Source of the DNA: Flavobacterium pectinovorum | Lineage (GTDB): Bacteria > Bacteroidota > Bacteroidia > Flavobacteriales > Flavobacteriaceae | Direction: 5' to 3' | DNA length: 64,000 nt | Assembly: GCF_900142715.1 (NCBI RefSeq) | Contig: NZ_FRBX01000005.1 | Coordinates: 186,001-250,000, forward strand | In this document: positions 8,337 through 16,786 of the stretch, in pieces | How the letters are laid out: every line of letters begins with the position of its first letter | Numbering within the stretch: position 1 is the stretch's first letter | Translations under genes and position numbers: made by a program | Notes under the pieces: generated by a model | What the model saw: the letters and a program-made list of their open reading frames with translations, nothing else | Databases searched by the model: none | What the model was told of the DNA's origin: nothing

Positions 8337-8891
8337 ATGAGCGCAACTTGGTACGAATGCAAAGTAAAATATAGAAAAACAGATGACATCGGAACACAAA
8401 AGGTTACTACAGAACCCTATTTGGTAGATGCGATATCTTATACAGAAGCCGAAAGCAGAATTAATGAAGAAATGAAGGCTTATGTAAGTGAAGAATTTAA
8501 AATCACCAATATTAAAGTGGCAAATTATGCCGAGATTCATCCTTTTGAAAATGCTGATCGCTGGTTTAAATCGAAGGTTACTTTAATGGCTTATGATGAA
8601 GAAAGTGGTAAAGAACGCAAAACAAATATGTATTTGTTAGTTCAGGCCAATGATGTAAAAGAAGCCTATGACAATACGATTGCAGCCATGAAAAATACAA
8701 TGGGCGATTACACCATTCCGGCAATTTCAGAATCACCAATTATGGATGTTTTTCCATATTTTAGTGGTGAAGAAGGAGACTTAGAACAATTGGAAAGATT
8801 TAATGCCCTAAAAGCTTCTAAACCAGAAATTGTAGCTGTAGGTGATACAGGCGAAAATATAGAAGATCTTGTAGAAGCAGATAGCGAATAA
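8337..8891 (+). CDS. DUF4494 domain protein
   Basis: A 184-residue cytosolic protein. It opens SATWYECKVKYRKTDDIG and contains the TEPYLVDAISYTEAE and DADRWFKSKVTLMAYDEESG-like (ENADRWFKSKVTLMAYDE) words typical of DUF4494, a Bacteroidota-specific family without known function. The tail after residue 155 is acidic (ENIEDLVEADSE). It is monocistronic, with a -7 element upstream and a stem-loop terminator at 8911-8937. The ATG at 8337 is supported by the family N-terminus. Confidence 0.85.
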   Translation: MSATWYECKVKYRKTDDIGTQKVTTEPYLVDAISYTEAESRINEEMKAYVSEEFKITNIKVANYAEIHPFENADRWFKSKVTLMAYDEESGKERKTNMYLLVQANDVKEAYDNTIAAMKNTMGDYTIPAISESPIMDVFPYFSGEEGDLEQLERFNALKASKPEIVAVGDTGENIEDLVEADSE

Positions 8892-8910
8892 TCTACTTTA
8901 GTATTATATA

Positions 8911-8937
8911 AAAAGAGAGCTTTAAGTTCTCTTTTTT
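8911..8937 (+). terminator. Rho-independent terminator of the DUF4494 gene
   Basis: A stem of about 11-12 bp with one G-U pair (AAAAGAGAGCTT against AAGTTCTCTTTT) is followed by a run of T, 20 bp after the stop codon. Confidence 0.75.
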
Positions 8938-8991
8938 GTTTTTATAAGATATTGATAATAAGATTTAGTAGTTATATCTTTTATGCGGTAA

Positions 8992-9024
8992 ATCTTTGTC
9001 AAAGTTTAAAACTTTGACAAAGAT
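8992..9024. repeat. Perfect 33-nt palindrome (ATCTTTGTCAAAGTTT family)
   Basis: The 16-nt arms at 8992-9007 and 9009-9024 are exact reverse complements around a single base. A looser relative forms the stem of the terminator at 47742-47783. It may act as a transcription stop or be an interspersed palindrome. Confidence 0.75.
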
Positions 9025-9059
9025 GTCCAACGTTCTATGTTTTATGTTGACAAAATAAA

Positions 9060-9114
9060 AAAATCCGTTTAAATCCGCGTTTTTGCAAAGCAAATCCGTG
9101 TCATCCGCGTTCCA
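9060..9114. repeat. Interspersed repeat (ATCCGTG / TCATCCGCGTTCC words)
   Basis: Three copies of AAATCCG-type words occur at irregular spacings, ending in TCATCCGCGTTCC. A closely similar phrase, CCGCGTCATCCACGTTCC, is found at 48251-48268. It is part of the family of reiterated-word repeats in this window. Confidence 0.6.
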
Positions 9115-9157
9115 CAACAAAGATTAGAAATAAGAATAAACAAAAGTCTACAAAATC

Positions 9158-10387
9158 TTATTTTTGATTATAATCAAAAACATTATCCCACAATTCATCA
9201 ATTTGGATCAAAGCTTTCTCTAAAGGAAGAGCTTCCCATTTTCCATTTGTTTCTACACCAAGACCGATGTTTTTTAGTTTCAGTAAGGCATCTGTTACAT
9301 CAAAATCAATTTCTGTTTTTAGTTTTGTTTTAAACCAGAATTCAATTTGATTATCTAGTTCCTGAGCCGTTAACGGATTTTCGCTTTTATGTAAAAAAGC
9401 ATATGCCAAAATAGTTTCTTTAAGCACTTCTTCTTCAGAAGAATTTAGTAAAGAATAAAAAGCACCACTATTATTTCCAAGATTTTTAAAATACAAACTA
9501 TCCGAAAGCATTTTAGAATATCGGATCTTCTTGTTTATAAAGTTGTTGTATTGGCGAAAGCAATAAGCAGCTAAAATTCCCAGTGCAATCAAACCTTGAT
9601 TTAATGATGTTTTGCTGTTTAGTAAATCGATTGTTTCGCCGGTTTCATAAGCGGTATACATATTAATCAACGCCGGAATTACCTGGGCACTTAATAACGA
9701 AATTCCACCAAAAACTCCCGGTACCCAAAGCAGCATTTTATCTTTCAGGGACATTCGTGGAATTGCATTTGGAAAAATGGTTTCCAAATCATTTTTAGGA
9801 ACACGTTTAAAGATTTTTAAACCAATAGATCCGGGATCAATAGGCATTCTACCTAGTTTGACTTTGTTTTCTTTCAGATAATCGGCTTCGTTATAATTGA
9901 GGTAAATCATAACACGATCGAAATATTCGATCTCAATTTCTTTCTTCCAGAAGATATATTTTTTGACTTTTTCTTTTGCTTTGTGACTACCGCGAACGTA
10001 CAATTCATAATCTTTAAAAGCATTGAAATCTATCGAAAGATTCAGCCCAATTAAATCAGAATCGTTAAAAGCTTCGTCTAAAGTTTCATGAGCAATTTTG
10101 GTATAATTGCCACGTTCTAAAACCTGACGAAGTGTTTCTTTGAAAATTCCAAAATCACTTTTGCCAATAAAACTTTCACGTTCTTTCAAACTCAAATCCG
10201 GATCAAATAAAGCGTAGTTCTGCTTTAAATTTCGGTTCAGGTTAAAAGATTCATAATGATAATAATGTTCGATAATATCGAATAACTTTTTAAAATCATC
10301 AATCTTTTTTTTGTTTTCGGCGAAAGTGGCTATTTGCTGCTCGAGTAAGAATTCCTTGTTAAAGGGAATATAATGTTCTCGTGTCAT
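9158..10387 (-). CDS. DUF3754 / TMEM143-like membrane protein
   Basis: A 409-residue protein. The N-terminal 200 residues are soluble and charged (REHYIPFNKEFLLEQQI, DFGIFKETLRQVLERGNY). Two membrane segments follow at about residues 222-242 and 262-280 (VPGVFGGISLLSAQVIPALI and GLIALGILAAYCFRQY). The last 120 residues are helical (AYAFLHKSENPLTAQELD). This layout and the phrase VKLGRMPIDPGSIGLKIFK match the DUF3754 family, related to mitochondrial TMEM143, whose function is unknown. It appears monocistronic, with a TAnnTTTG-type element on the minus strand at 10415-10422. Confidence 0.8.
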   Translation of the reverse strand: MTREHYIPFNKEFLLEQQIATFAENKKKIDDFKKLFDIIEHYYHYESFNLNRNLKQNYALFDPDLSLKERESFIGKSDFGIFKETLRQVLERGNYTKIAHETLDEAFNDSDLIGLNLSIDFNAFKDYELYVRGSHKAKEKVKKYIFWKKEIEIEYFDRVMIYLNYNEADYLKENKVKLGRMPIDPGSIGLKIFKRVPKNDLETIFPNAIPRMSLKDKMLLWVPGVFGGISLLSAQVIPALINMYTAYETGETIDLLNSKTSLNQGLIALGILAAYCFRQYNNFINKKIRYSKMLSDSLYFKNLGNNSGAFYSLLNSSEEEVLKETILAYAFLHKSENPLTAQELDNQIEFWFKTKLKTEIDFDVTDALLKLKNIGLGVETNGKWEALPLEKALIQIDELWDNVFDYNQK

Positions 10388-10392
10388 GTTTG

Positions 10393-10523
10393 TAGGTTCT
10401 TAGGGACTAAGGCCCAAAGATACAAAGGTTTTTTTTAAAGTTCCTAAGGTTCTGAGATTCTAAGATCCTAAGGTTTTTTCCCAGCTTGTTAAGTTGGAAT
10501 TCGGAATTTTAAAAACTTGGAAT
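10393..10523. repeat. Interspersed word repeat (TTCCTAAGG / CTAAG family)
   Basis: The spacer between 10387 and 10524 is built from reiterations of GGTTCTTAGGG, TTCCTAAGG, TTCTGAGATTCTAAG and ATCCTAAGG at about 10-bp steps, then TTGGAATTCGGAATTTT-type words. Related fragments reappear at 12788-12817 and 12850-12870. Confidence 0.6.
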
Positions 10524-11159
10524 TTAAGATTTAATTATCCTAAAACGTCCCGGATATTTAAGCCACAGGCTTTTTTTGTTGCCATAATAATCCATAAAAT
10601 CTTCGCAAACAAATACAGCGTGTGCTGTAGACCAGGCCACAACTCCACAAAATTCACTTCCTGATTGGCGTTTTAATTTTTGAATTTGTTTGCCTTTTTC
10701 AAAGCCCAGGTATTTATAAATAGTAGGCGTATAGACTTCACCATCTTCCAGATCTTCCAAAGCTTTTTCAAAAGTTTCCTTCTTATCTGTAATTTGTCTG
10801 TATTTTGCCATTACTGCATAAGTTAGAATGGCGTATTCTGTGATTTTCTCGCTCTCTGGGTTATCTTTGATATAGACAAAATCTGCAGAAAATTTGGCTT
10901 TATCCAGTTCTTCTTTTTTTAAATTAAAAGAAGCATTATTTTTTAATGTTATTTTATATACACCATCGCTTACTGTGTCAGTTACAAAAAGGTTGTCCAG
11001 TCCATAAACATTCAAAGAAGCTTTAATAAAAGCAATTGATGAGCAGTTTGTTCGTTCTCCTTGTTTAAAGCTTTCAAATATTTGATCCGAGCTTAATTGT
11101 GCATAAGAATTGGAACAAATAAACATGAAAAATAAAAATGTCGAAGTAATAAATTTCAT
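10524..11159 (-). CDS. Exported hypothetical protein, possible papain-fold
   Basis: A 211-residue protein with a clear signal peptide ending SNSYAQ (about residues 1-21). No named family is recognised. Two features suggest a papain/calpain-like cysteine-protease fold. Cys39 sits at the start of a helix (RTNCSSIAFIKASLN), and His180 opens a beta strand (STAHAVFVCEDF), the usual order and surroundings of the catalytic Cys and His. A following YYGNKKSLWLKYPG could carry the third residue. This is a pattern match only. The gene lies 2.6 kb from the gasdermin-like candidate on the same strand. A -7 element is visible at 11209-11216. Confidence 0.55.
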   Translation of the reverse strand: MKFITSTFLFFMFICSNSYAQLSSDQIFESFKQGERTNCSSIAFIKASLNVYGLDNLFVTDTVSDGVYKITLKNNASFNLKKEELDKAKFSADFVYIKDNPESEKITEYAILTYAVMAKYRQITDKKETFEKALEDLEDGEVYTPTIYKYLGFEKGKQIQKLKRQSGSEFCGVVAWSTAHAVFVCEDFMDYYGNKKSLWLKYPGRFRIIKS

Positions 11160-11624
11160 TGTCTTAAATTTTATAATTGTTTCCGTATTTTAATATGATG
11201 TAGTTTTGCAAATCTATAAAAATCAACCAATAATTGACGTCTTTATCTTTTACTTTTTTACATTTTATAAAGGATTTTTCGAAGTTAACCTTTTGAATGA
11301 TTAATGAACATTCTTTTGAGCATGATATTTTGAGGAATTTGTTTAAAAGTAGTAAGGAAATGTAAAATTATCTATTTGGCTGATTAACAAAATATTGAAA
11401 ACTAAAAATGGGATTTCCAATCTTTATTAAAGATTTGAAATCCCATTTTATAGCTCCAAAAAAAATAATACTATTTATAGTTTCCCTTTTGAGAAATTAT
11501 AATTTAATGACAAAAATTATTCAATGGCAATTTTACCACTAAAAATAGTTTTGTCACCGCGTATTTATACCTGTTTTTGTGTTTTCGAAGATAAAACCTC
11601 AGGTTATTGATAAAGAAATAGTAA
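11160..11624. other. 465-bp intergenic region
   Basis: It holds a candidate promoter for the 10524 gene (11209-11216) and a strong stem-loop terminator at 11405-11449 for the zinc-ribbon gene. The remaining 170 bp is AT-rich. A short minus-strand frame reading GDKTIFSGKIAIE ends near 11521, but it is too short to call a gene remnant. Confidence 0.6.
11405..11449 (-). terminator. Terminator of the zinc-ribbon gene
   Basis: A near-perfect inverted repeat: 13-bp outer arms at 11405-11417 and 11437-11449, with further pairing of CAATCTTT and AAAGATTT inside. A T-rich run follows on the minus strand. It lies 3' of the gene at 11625-12092. Confidence 0.7.
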
Positions 11625-12092
11625 CTAATTTGGTTCAGAGTTCTTTAAGTGGATTATTTTGCGAATGTATTGCAGTAAATTTTCTTTTTCTACCGAAAAG
11701 ACAGCATTTTCATCTTCGGTACTTAGATACAAATCGGCAATACTTTCGGCATCCATATTTTTGAGTAGATATTGATGTTCAATATATTGTATGAGATTGT
11801 CTATAAAAAGCTCTTGCAGTTTTCCTTTTTCTATAGTCTCGGGATCCCCATTTTTTATTTTTTCTATTTCAGATTCAGGTAAATCGATCGTGAGATAAGT
11901 GGTATCTACGGCTACTTTTGAGAGTAATTCTTCGGTAACTTTTCCAGATGCATCGCAATAGGCACAGGGACCGGGAGCCCATTTTAATTGTTTATTTAAG
12001 CGTCGTATATCTTCCGGACCAACGAATCCTTTTCCCAGACATCTTGGGCATTCTAAATCTGAATTTTTAAACAGGAAATTAAAAAAGGTCAT
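11625..12092 (-). CDS. Hypothetical protein with DnaJ-type zinc-ribbon repeats
   Basis: A 155-residue cytosolic protein. Its N-terminal third carries two zinc-finger knuckles like those of DnaJ: CPRCLGKGFV (CxxCxGxG) and CAYCDASGKV (CxxCxxxG), about 28 residues apart. The remainder is acidic and helical, with no J domain. The four Cys probably hold one zinc ion. No function can be assigned. It is a single gene with its own downstream stem-loop and a 293-bp divergent spacer upstream in which nothing else is evident. Confidence 0.7.
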   Translation of the reverse strand: MTFFNFLFKNSDLECPRCLGKGFVGPEDIRRLNKQLKWAPGPCAYCDASGKVTEELLSKVAVDTTYLTIDLPESEIEKIKNGDPETIEKGKLQELFIDNLIQYIEHQYLLKNMDAESIADLYLSTEDENAVFSVEKENLLQYIRKIIHLKNSEPN

Positions 12093-12385
12093 TATTCTAA
12101 AATTTGGGGGGTTAGAGTTTAATAGCAGTGCGAAGATAATTATTTATGTAAGAAATTTATTTTAATGTTAATTGTTTTTTTGAACAGAAGGGTTCGTAGG
12201 GCACTTTTGTGGTTAAAAAAGAAGCAAAAGAAACAAGGTTTTAAAAAAGTAAAGAAATTCATATTATGGTGATTACGTAAGGATTTTACGAAAAACATGG
12301 AAAATTTTTGATGATTATTACGGTAAATTTGAGTAACATTTATTTGTTAATAAAATGTTTCAATTAAATTTAAATCAAAGCTGAA

Positions 12386-12817
12386 ATGAAAAATATACAA
12401 ACTACCAAAATCCAAAATTTTTTTAGAATATTCTTGGGAATCTTCATGATAACGGCCGCTATTGGTCACTTTACTTTTCAACGAACCGATTTTCAGGCAC
12501 AGGTCCCAAATTGGGTTCGGATAGATAAAGATCTGGTTGTAATACTTTCCGGAATTGTAGAATTGGCAATCGGTTTGGCTATTATTTTCCTAACCCGCTA
12601 TAAAATACAAATAGGAATTGGGCTTGCCATATTTTACGTGCTGGTTTTTCCGGGGAATATTGCACAATACTTAAACGGAACAGACGCTTTGGGCATGAAC
12701 ACAGATCAAGCCCGTTTGATTCGATTGTTTTTTCAGCCTATTCTGATTTTGTGGGCTTTGTGGTCTACTGGTGCGATTGATTATTTGAAAATTCTAAGGG
12801 ACAAAGGTTCTAAGTAG
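12386..12817 (+). CDS. DoxX-like four-TM membrane protein
   Basis: A 143-residue protein with four membrane helices and the DoxX-like features RIFLGIFMITAAIGHF near the N-terminus and LAIFYVLVFPGNIAQYL in the middle. The latter matches small DoxX/DUF417-like membrane proteins that often accompany redox genes. Exact function is unknown. The last nine codons and the stop lie inside a copy of a genome-style word repeat (TTCTAAGGGACAAAGGTTCTAAG), so the C-terminus KILRDKGSK may have been supplied by repeat insertion. A TAAATTTG -7-like element is at 12324-12331. Confidence 0.75.
   Translation: MKNIQTTKIQNFFRIFLGIFMITAAIGHFTFQRTDFQAQVPNWVRIDKDLVVILSGIVELAIGLAIIFLTRYKIQIGIGLAIFYVLVFPGNIAQYLNGTDALGMNTDQARLIRLFFQPILILWALWSTGAIDYLKILRDKGSK
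12788..12817. repeat. CTAAG-family word repeat overlapping the DoxX-like stop codon
   Basis: TTCTAAGGGAC and GGTTCTAAG repeat the words of the spacer at 10393-10523. The copy forms the end of the DoxX-like reading frame. Confidence 0.5.
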
Positions 12818-12952
12818 CTAATATTTTTTTAAGGTTTAGTGGCAAAAGTTTGGAATTTGGAATTTTTTAATTTAGATTTTATTTTTTATAATCACAATAA
12901 AAATACTAATCTGGCATGAGCCATTTCTATTAGCCTACCTTACCAAAAAAAG

Positions 12953-13561
12953 ATGGCAATAGAGGAGAAGGTTAAGCAGGTTGAAGCATTATTTGATCGT
13001 CTTGAAATTGAAATAACCGCTTTTAAATCAGAGACTCATTTGTATTGCAACGCAGGTTGCGGCAAATGTTGTTCTACTCCTAATATATACGCATCGCCTT
13101 TAGAATTTTTACCTTGGGCATTTCATTTATTTTTGAATGGAAAAGCCGAAGAAACATTGGTTGAATTAAAAAACAATGAGGTAAAAAATTGTCATTTATA
13201 CCGTTCGATTTTCATATTAGAATATCAAAAAGGAAGTTGCAGCAATTATCGTTATCGCGGTTTGGTCTGTCGTCTTTTTGGTTATGCGGCAAATACCGAT
13301 AAATTCGGAAAATTGCGAATGGCTACTTGTAAAATAATAAAAGAACAACAAACTGAAAATTTCACAAAAGCAGAAGAACTTATAAATAAGAAAATATACG
13401 TTCCTATTTTCTCTGATTATTACATGCGACTGGCACAAATTGACCTTAGAATGGGAGTTATTTTAATCCCTATAAATGAAGCCTTAAAAATGGCGATTGA
13501 AGAAGTGTTGTCGTATTATGCTTATCGACCTTTTCCAGATGGATTGGGGAATATTGCTTAG
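12953..13561 (+). CDS. YkgJ-family cysteine-cluster protein
   Basis: A 202-residue protein with the signature Cys cluster of the YkgJ/Fe-S (zinc/iron-chelating) family: CNAGCGKCC at about residues 30-38, then SCSNYRYRGLVCRLFGY and a further Cys in MATCKIIKE. The cluster is thought to bind zinc or an iron-sulfur centre; the role is uncertain. No signal peptide is present. It lies 135 bp after the DoxX-like gene on the same strand and is followed by a stem-loop at 13641-13672. Confidence 0.85.
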   Translation: MAIEEKVKQVEALFDRLEIEITAFKSETHLYCNAGCGKCCSTPNIYASPLEFLPWAFHLFLNGKAEETLVELKNNEVKNCHLYRSIFILEYQKGSCSNYRYRGLVCRLFGYAANTDKFGKLRMATCKIIKEQQTENFTKAEELINKKIYVPIFSDYYMRLAQIDLRMGVILIPINEALKMAIEEVLSYYAYRPFPDGLGNIA

Positions 13562-13640
13562 AAGTTAAATTTAGATAATAGTTTTTAAAATGACATGTCT
13601 GTTTTGTTGTAGACATATTTTTTCGATCAATATATTAGGG

Positions 13641-13672
13641 AAAGCTGCAATTTTTTAAGTTGCAGCTTTTTA
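13641..13672 (+). terminator. Rho-independent terminator after the YkgJ gene
   Basis: A 10-bp perfect stem (13641-13650 with 13660-13669), 9-nt loop, T-rich 3' side. Confidence 0.8.
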
Positions 13673-13774
13673 ACTTTATGCTTTATTGTTGTGAGCGCGG
13701 ATTGCAAATCTGTGATATCGGGTTTTAATTGTGTTGGTTGAGGTTTTTTAAATTAGTTAATTTTTTTAATATGT

Positions 13775-14206
13775 TTAAGAAGTTTTGCTTCTATTCTGAT
13801 AAAAGAAATATCCGAGAACTCCTGTGAGAATTGGTAATAGAAAATTAAGAATTAATCCACTGCTGTCTAATTTATCTATATATTTCTGTTTCGTTAAATG
13901 CTCTGTTCTCGGAACCACCACTAACACTACAGTTATAAAAATTAAATATAATACAGAAGTTCCTAAGGCTAAATAATAATATATTTTGCTTGCTAGTTCT
14001 TCTTTGAATATTTCTCTACTGAAAAATGTACTGGCAATAATTAAAGAAAATATTGAAACTAAATATTTAGCAAACCATGTCATAACTTCATTGTCAACTG
14101 GAATAAGGATTCCAAATAAAAGATGATAACCGATAAAGATTACCAAAAGCATTGTCCATATGAACCAGATTGTGATTAATTGTTTTTGTGCTGAAAAGAA
14201 TGTCAT
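13775..14206 (-). CDS. Four-TM hypothetical membrane protein
   Basis: A 143-residue protein that is mostly membrane-embedded. Hydrophobic segments lie at about residues 10-32 (TIWFIWTMLLVIFIGYHLLF), 44-63, 76-98 (YYYLALGTSVLYLIFITVVL) and 113-137. No family is recognised. Its start codon overlaps the stop of the TSP3 lipoprotein gene by 4 bp (14203-14206), so it is translationally coupled and is the last gene of the 16598-to-13775 cluster. Confidence 0.7.
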   Translation of the reverse strand: MTFFSAQKQLITIWFIWTMLLVIFIGYHLLFGILIPVDNEVMTWFAKYLVSIFSLIIASTFFSREIFKEELASKIYYYLALGTSVLYLIFITVVLVVVPRTEHLTKQKYIDKLDSSGLILNFLLPILTGVLGYFFYQNRSKTS

Positions 14207-14976
14207 TGTAATGTAGGTTTAAAAAAATTATCAATTTGTTTGTCAAAATTGTAAGTTGGATCTATCAATAATTCGACTTCACCCATTGTGCCTACTTTTT
14301 TTGTTTCGAATAGTTTTATAACAATTGAATATTCGTCATTAAATATTTTAGAACTATTTAATAAGTTTTTTATTCCGACTATTGTGTTCCAATTAGAATC
14401 TAATGCATCATTTTCATACACAGTTTTAAATTCCTCTTCATCAAAATCGAGAGGCGTGTGACCAAGTACCTTTGTAGTTACCAAAATCAAATGGAATCTT
14501 GCATATCCTTTTTCTACGCAGAAAGGATTAAACATATTACAACGATTGTTTAGGGTACAGTTTTGCTTATTAATAAGTGTTCCATCTTCGTGAATACATT
14601 CTTTTGTGGTAATTATTGCGTAACTATTTTCATTTATAGAAAAATATTTATAGTTGCCATCTGAGATGTGTAATCCAACTTCTAAAATATTTGTTATTTT
14701 AGTGTTGCATTCTTTTAAAGTAGACCCTGTTTTAAAATATTTGTTAAGTTTTATAGATTTTGTAGGTTTTAGTTTTTGAAAATATATTGCATACTCAGGT
14801 ATAGCTGAACCTTCCCTTCCGTCGGCACAACCATTTGGATCAAAGTCATTAGGACAGACATCGTCCTTATCTGCAATTCCATCCCCGTCACTATCTGCCA
14901 TTCCTTTTTTTATTCCTAATGATGAACAAGAAGCTATTGAAAGAATTATAAAAAAACTTAATATTATTTTTTTCAT
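14203..14976 (-). CDS. Lipoprotein with thrombospondin type 3-like calcium repeat
   Basis: A 257-residue protein with a lipoprotein signal (IILSFFIILSIASCSS; lipid-modified Cys at about 17). Just after the anchor lies a calcium-binding thrombospondin type 3 stretch, DSDGDGIADKDDVCPNDFD, near residues 28-46. The remaining 200 residues contain several Cys (CTLNNRCNMFNPFCVEKG) and resemble no family I know. It is probably attached to the outer or inner membrane facing the periplasm or the surface. It is coupled to the four-TM gene (4-bp overlap) and follows the beta-barrel-like gene by 81 bp. Confidence 0.75.
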   Translation of the reverse strand: MKKIILSFFIILSIASCSSLGIKKGMADSDGDGIADKDDVCPNDFDPNGCADGREGSAIPEYAIYFQKLKPTKSIKLNKYFKTGSTLKECNTKITNILEVGLHISDGNYKYFSINENSYAIITTKECIHEDGTLINKQNCTLNNRCNMFNPFCVEKGYARFHLILVTTKVLGHTPLDFDEEEFKTVYENDALDSNWNTIVGIKNLLNSSKIFNDEYSIVIKLFETKKVGTMGEVELLIDPTYNFDKQIDNFFKPTLQ

Positions 14977-15057
14977 AATAATTATTTTAAATTTATTGTC
15001 ATTAAATTATAAAACCTATTTGAAAATCCAGAAAGATTTCTTCAGATTTTAAGATAA

Positions 15058-16203
15058 CTATTTAGGTTCTTTTGCAGTTGCTTTTTCGGTACCTGTAGAA
15101 AGCCCCCAATTAATTCCAAGCATTGAAATAAGATTATTATTTGAACCGAAGTTTTTACCGAATGCACCTGTCAATAATAAATTATCTGATATTTTGTATT
15201 TTAACAAACCATTAGATCTGAAAGTATTAGAATTACTACTATCTCTATATATATATTCATATGCTAAAGAAATTTTTTTAAATTCAAATTCTGCCTTTCC
15301 TCCAAAATCGTAAAAATTTTGTTTTTGATATTCTCCATTACTAATTGAAGTCCCATCTGACAAATATCTTCCTATAGCATATAAATTGAAGTAATTCTTT
15401 CCATTAGCATTTTTATCAATGTGCCATGAATAATTTAATGTAAGCCATGCACCAAATCTTCCAAAATGGCCATTAGAAAATTTATTGTCAAGATAAAATT
15501 TATTGTAACCAATTGCTCCATCAATTGCAAATACTGATTTACGAGCTAAAATATCTTTTAATTTTTCTTCGCTATTTTCTTTCTCTCTATCTTGCGCATA
15601 AAATTCTTTTACTTTTAGATGATAGAGAGTAGGATTAGTGGCTGCAAGACTAATATCAACAAAATTATTTAATCGATCATCTCTTTCTCGAATGGATTTT
15701 ATAAGATCTGAATTTGCTTTTATTATGTCCTTTATATCTTGTTTGCTTCGAATCGATATTAAATTAAAACGTAACCCAATAGATAAATTATTTATAGTTT
15801 TTTGTGTTAAAGTATCATTAGTAGTAATAAACGCAAAAGAGATAGATGCTCGTTCTATATTTCCAAAAACACGTTGTTTTTTGTTTTCTACATTGTAGCC
15901 TGCATATTTTAAAGACGTCATGTTAGGATGTTTAAAAAACCAGAACGGAGTAAAATCTACGGCATAATTTTTTGGAATACCATTACTGTCTTGAAAAGAA
16001 TTGAGTATACTCAAAGCAAAAGCTTTGCTTGAACTTGGCCTTTCAATGGTTGAAGGTGTTTGGTCAAGCAATATGAAAGCAGGAGAATTTGGGATTTCTA
16101 ATTCTTTTAGCGTTATTGTGTCAGCTTTAATTTCTTTAGATTGACTCCATGCGTTCTTTCCCGCCAAAATAAAAAATACAATTATTAAGTATATCTTTTT
16201 CAT
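15058..16203 (-). CDS. Exported hypothetical protein, probable outer-membrane beta-barrel
   Basis: A 381-residue protein with a signal peptide ending GKNAWSQ (about residue 21). The mature part has many alternating polar/hydrophobic strands, for example GRFGAWLTLNYSWHID, NYFNLYAIGRYLSDG, KISLAYEYIYRDSS and LLTGAFGKNFGSN, consistent with a barrel. A basic/acidic helical stretch at about 170-215 (KEFYAQDREKENSEEKLKD) may be a periplasmic or extracellular plug. No family is named. It overlaps the upstream 132-residue gene by 4 bp (16200-16203), so it is translated as part of the four-gene cluster. Confidence 0.7.
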   Translation of the reverse strand: MKKIYLIIVFFILAGKNAWSQSKEIKADTITLKELEIPNSPAFILLDQTPSTIERPSSSKAFALSILNSFQDSNGIPKNYAVDFTPFWFFKHPNMTSLKYAGYNVENKKQRVFGNIERASISFAFITTNDTLTQKTINNLSIGLRFNLISIRSKQDIKDIIKANSDLIKSIRERDDRLNNFVDISLAATNPTLYHLKVKEFYAQDREKENSEEKLKDILARKSVFAIDGAIGYNKFYLDNKFSNGHFGRFGAWLTLNYSWHIDKNANGKNYFNLYAIGRYLSDGTSISNGEYQKQNFYDFGGKAEFEFKKISLAYEYIYRDSSNSNTFRSNGLLKYKISDNLLLTGAFGKNFGSNNNLISMLGINWGLSTGTEKATAKEPK

Positions 16204-16598
16204 GTTAATTCAATTGGTTTTGTAATTACAACGACTTTTCCATTTAATACAATGTCTACATCATCGGTATCATAATTATATACTTGATTTCCAGAAAAAC
16301 CTCCATCAAGGTAGTATTTGACTATTATTTTTTCAGCCTCACTTTGCCATTTTTCCTTATCAATATTTGAAAAGTCAACAGTTGTTCTAATTATTAGGTA
16401 ACCTGCTCTTACTTGTTTCGCTTCTCCTATAATGGTATTTTTTATGCTTCCGCTGTCTTCATTTGATTCATCGATTTTAGAATTTTGTCCACCGCTTCGA
16501 GAAAGATATACAGATGTATAAGCTGTACCTACAGTTCCAACATTAACAGCTAATTCGATTTTGTTGGTGTCAATTCCTGTGTCATAAGTTCTTTTCAT
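16200..16598 (-). CDS. Hypothetical cytosolic protein, first gene of four-gene cluster
   Basis: A 132-residue protein with no signal peptide or membrane segment, opening MKRTYDTGIDTNKIELAVN. It looks all-beta (VYLSRSGGQNSKIDES, VRAGYLIIRTTVDFSN, DDVDIVLNGKVVVITKPIE). No family is recognised. Its stop overlaps the next gene's start by 4 bp. With the barrel-like protein, the TSP3 lipoprotein and the four-TM protein it forms a conserved-looking transcription unit of unknown function. Confidence 0.65.
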   Translation of the reverse strand: MKRTYDTGIDTNKIELAVNVGTVGTAYTSVYLSRSGGQNSKIDESNEDSGSIKNTIIGEAKQVRAGYLIIRTTVDFSNIDKEKWQSEAEKIIVKYYLDGGFSGNQVYNYDTDDVDIVLNGKVVVITKPIELT

Positions 16599-16730
16599 TT
16601 TGTTTTGGTTTAGTTATTTAGATACTGTTTTTTTTGATAAAATTTCTTTAACATATCTACAACAATATTAACAATTGTTCAACAATAACCACCAAGTATT
16701 TATACGGTATTTTATTACAAATAGCAAAAT

Positions 16731-16760
16731 AAAAAAGCCCAACCATCTAAAGTTGAGCTT
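16731..16760 (-). terminator. Rho-independent terminator of the LytTR/LytS operon
   Basis: On the minus strand AAGCTCAAC pairs with GTTGGGCTT (one G-U), followed by six T. It lies 27 bp after the response-regulator stop codon. Confidence 0.8.
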
Positions 16761-16786
16761 TTTGTAAATTTATAGTTAACGAATCT

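Noticed and set aside
11490..11560. Minus-strand frame GDKTIFSGKIAIE as a gene remnant
   Set aside because: Only about 16 codons before an upstream stop; it cannot be told from chance.
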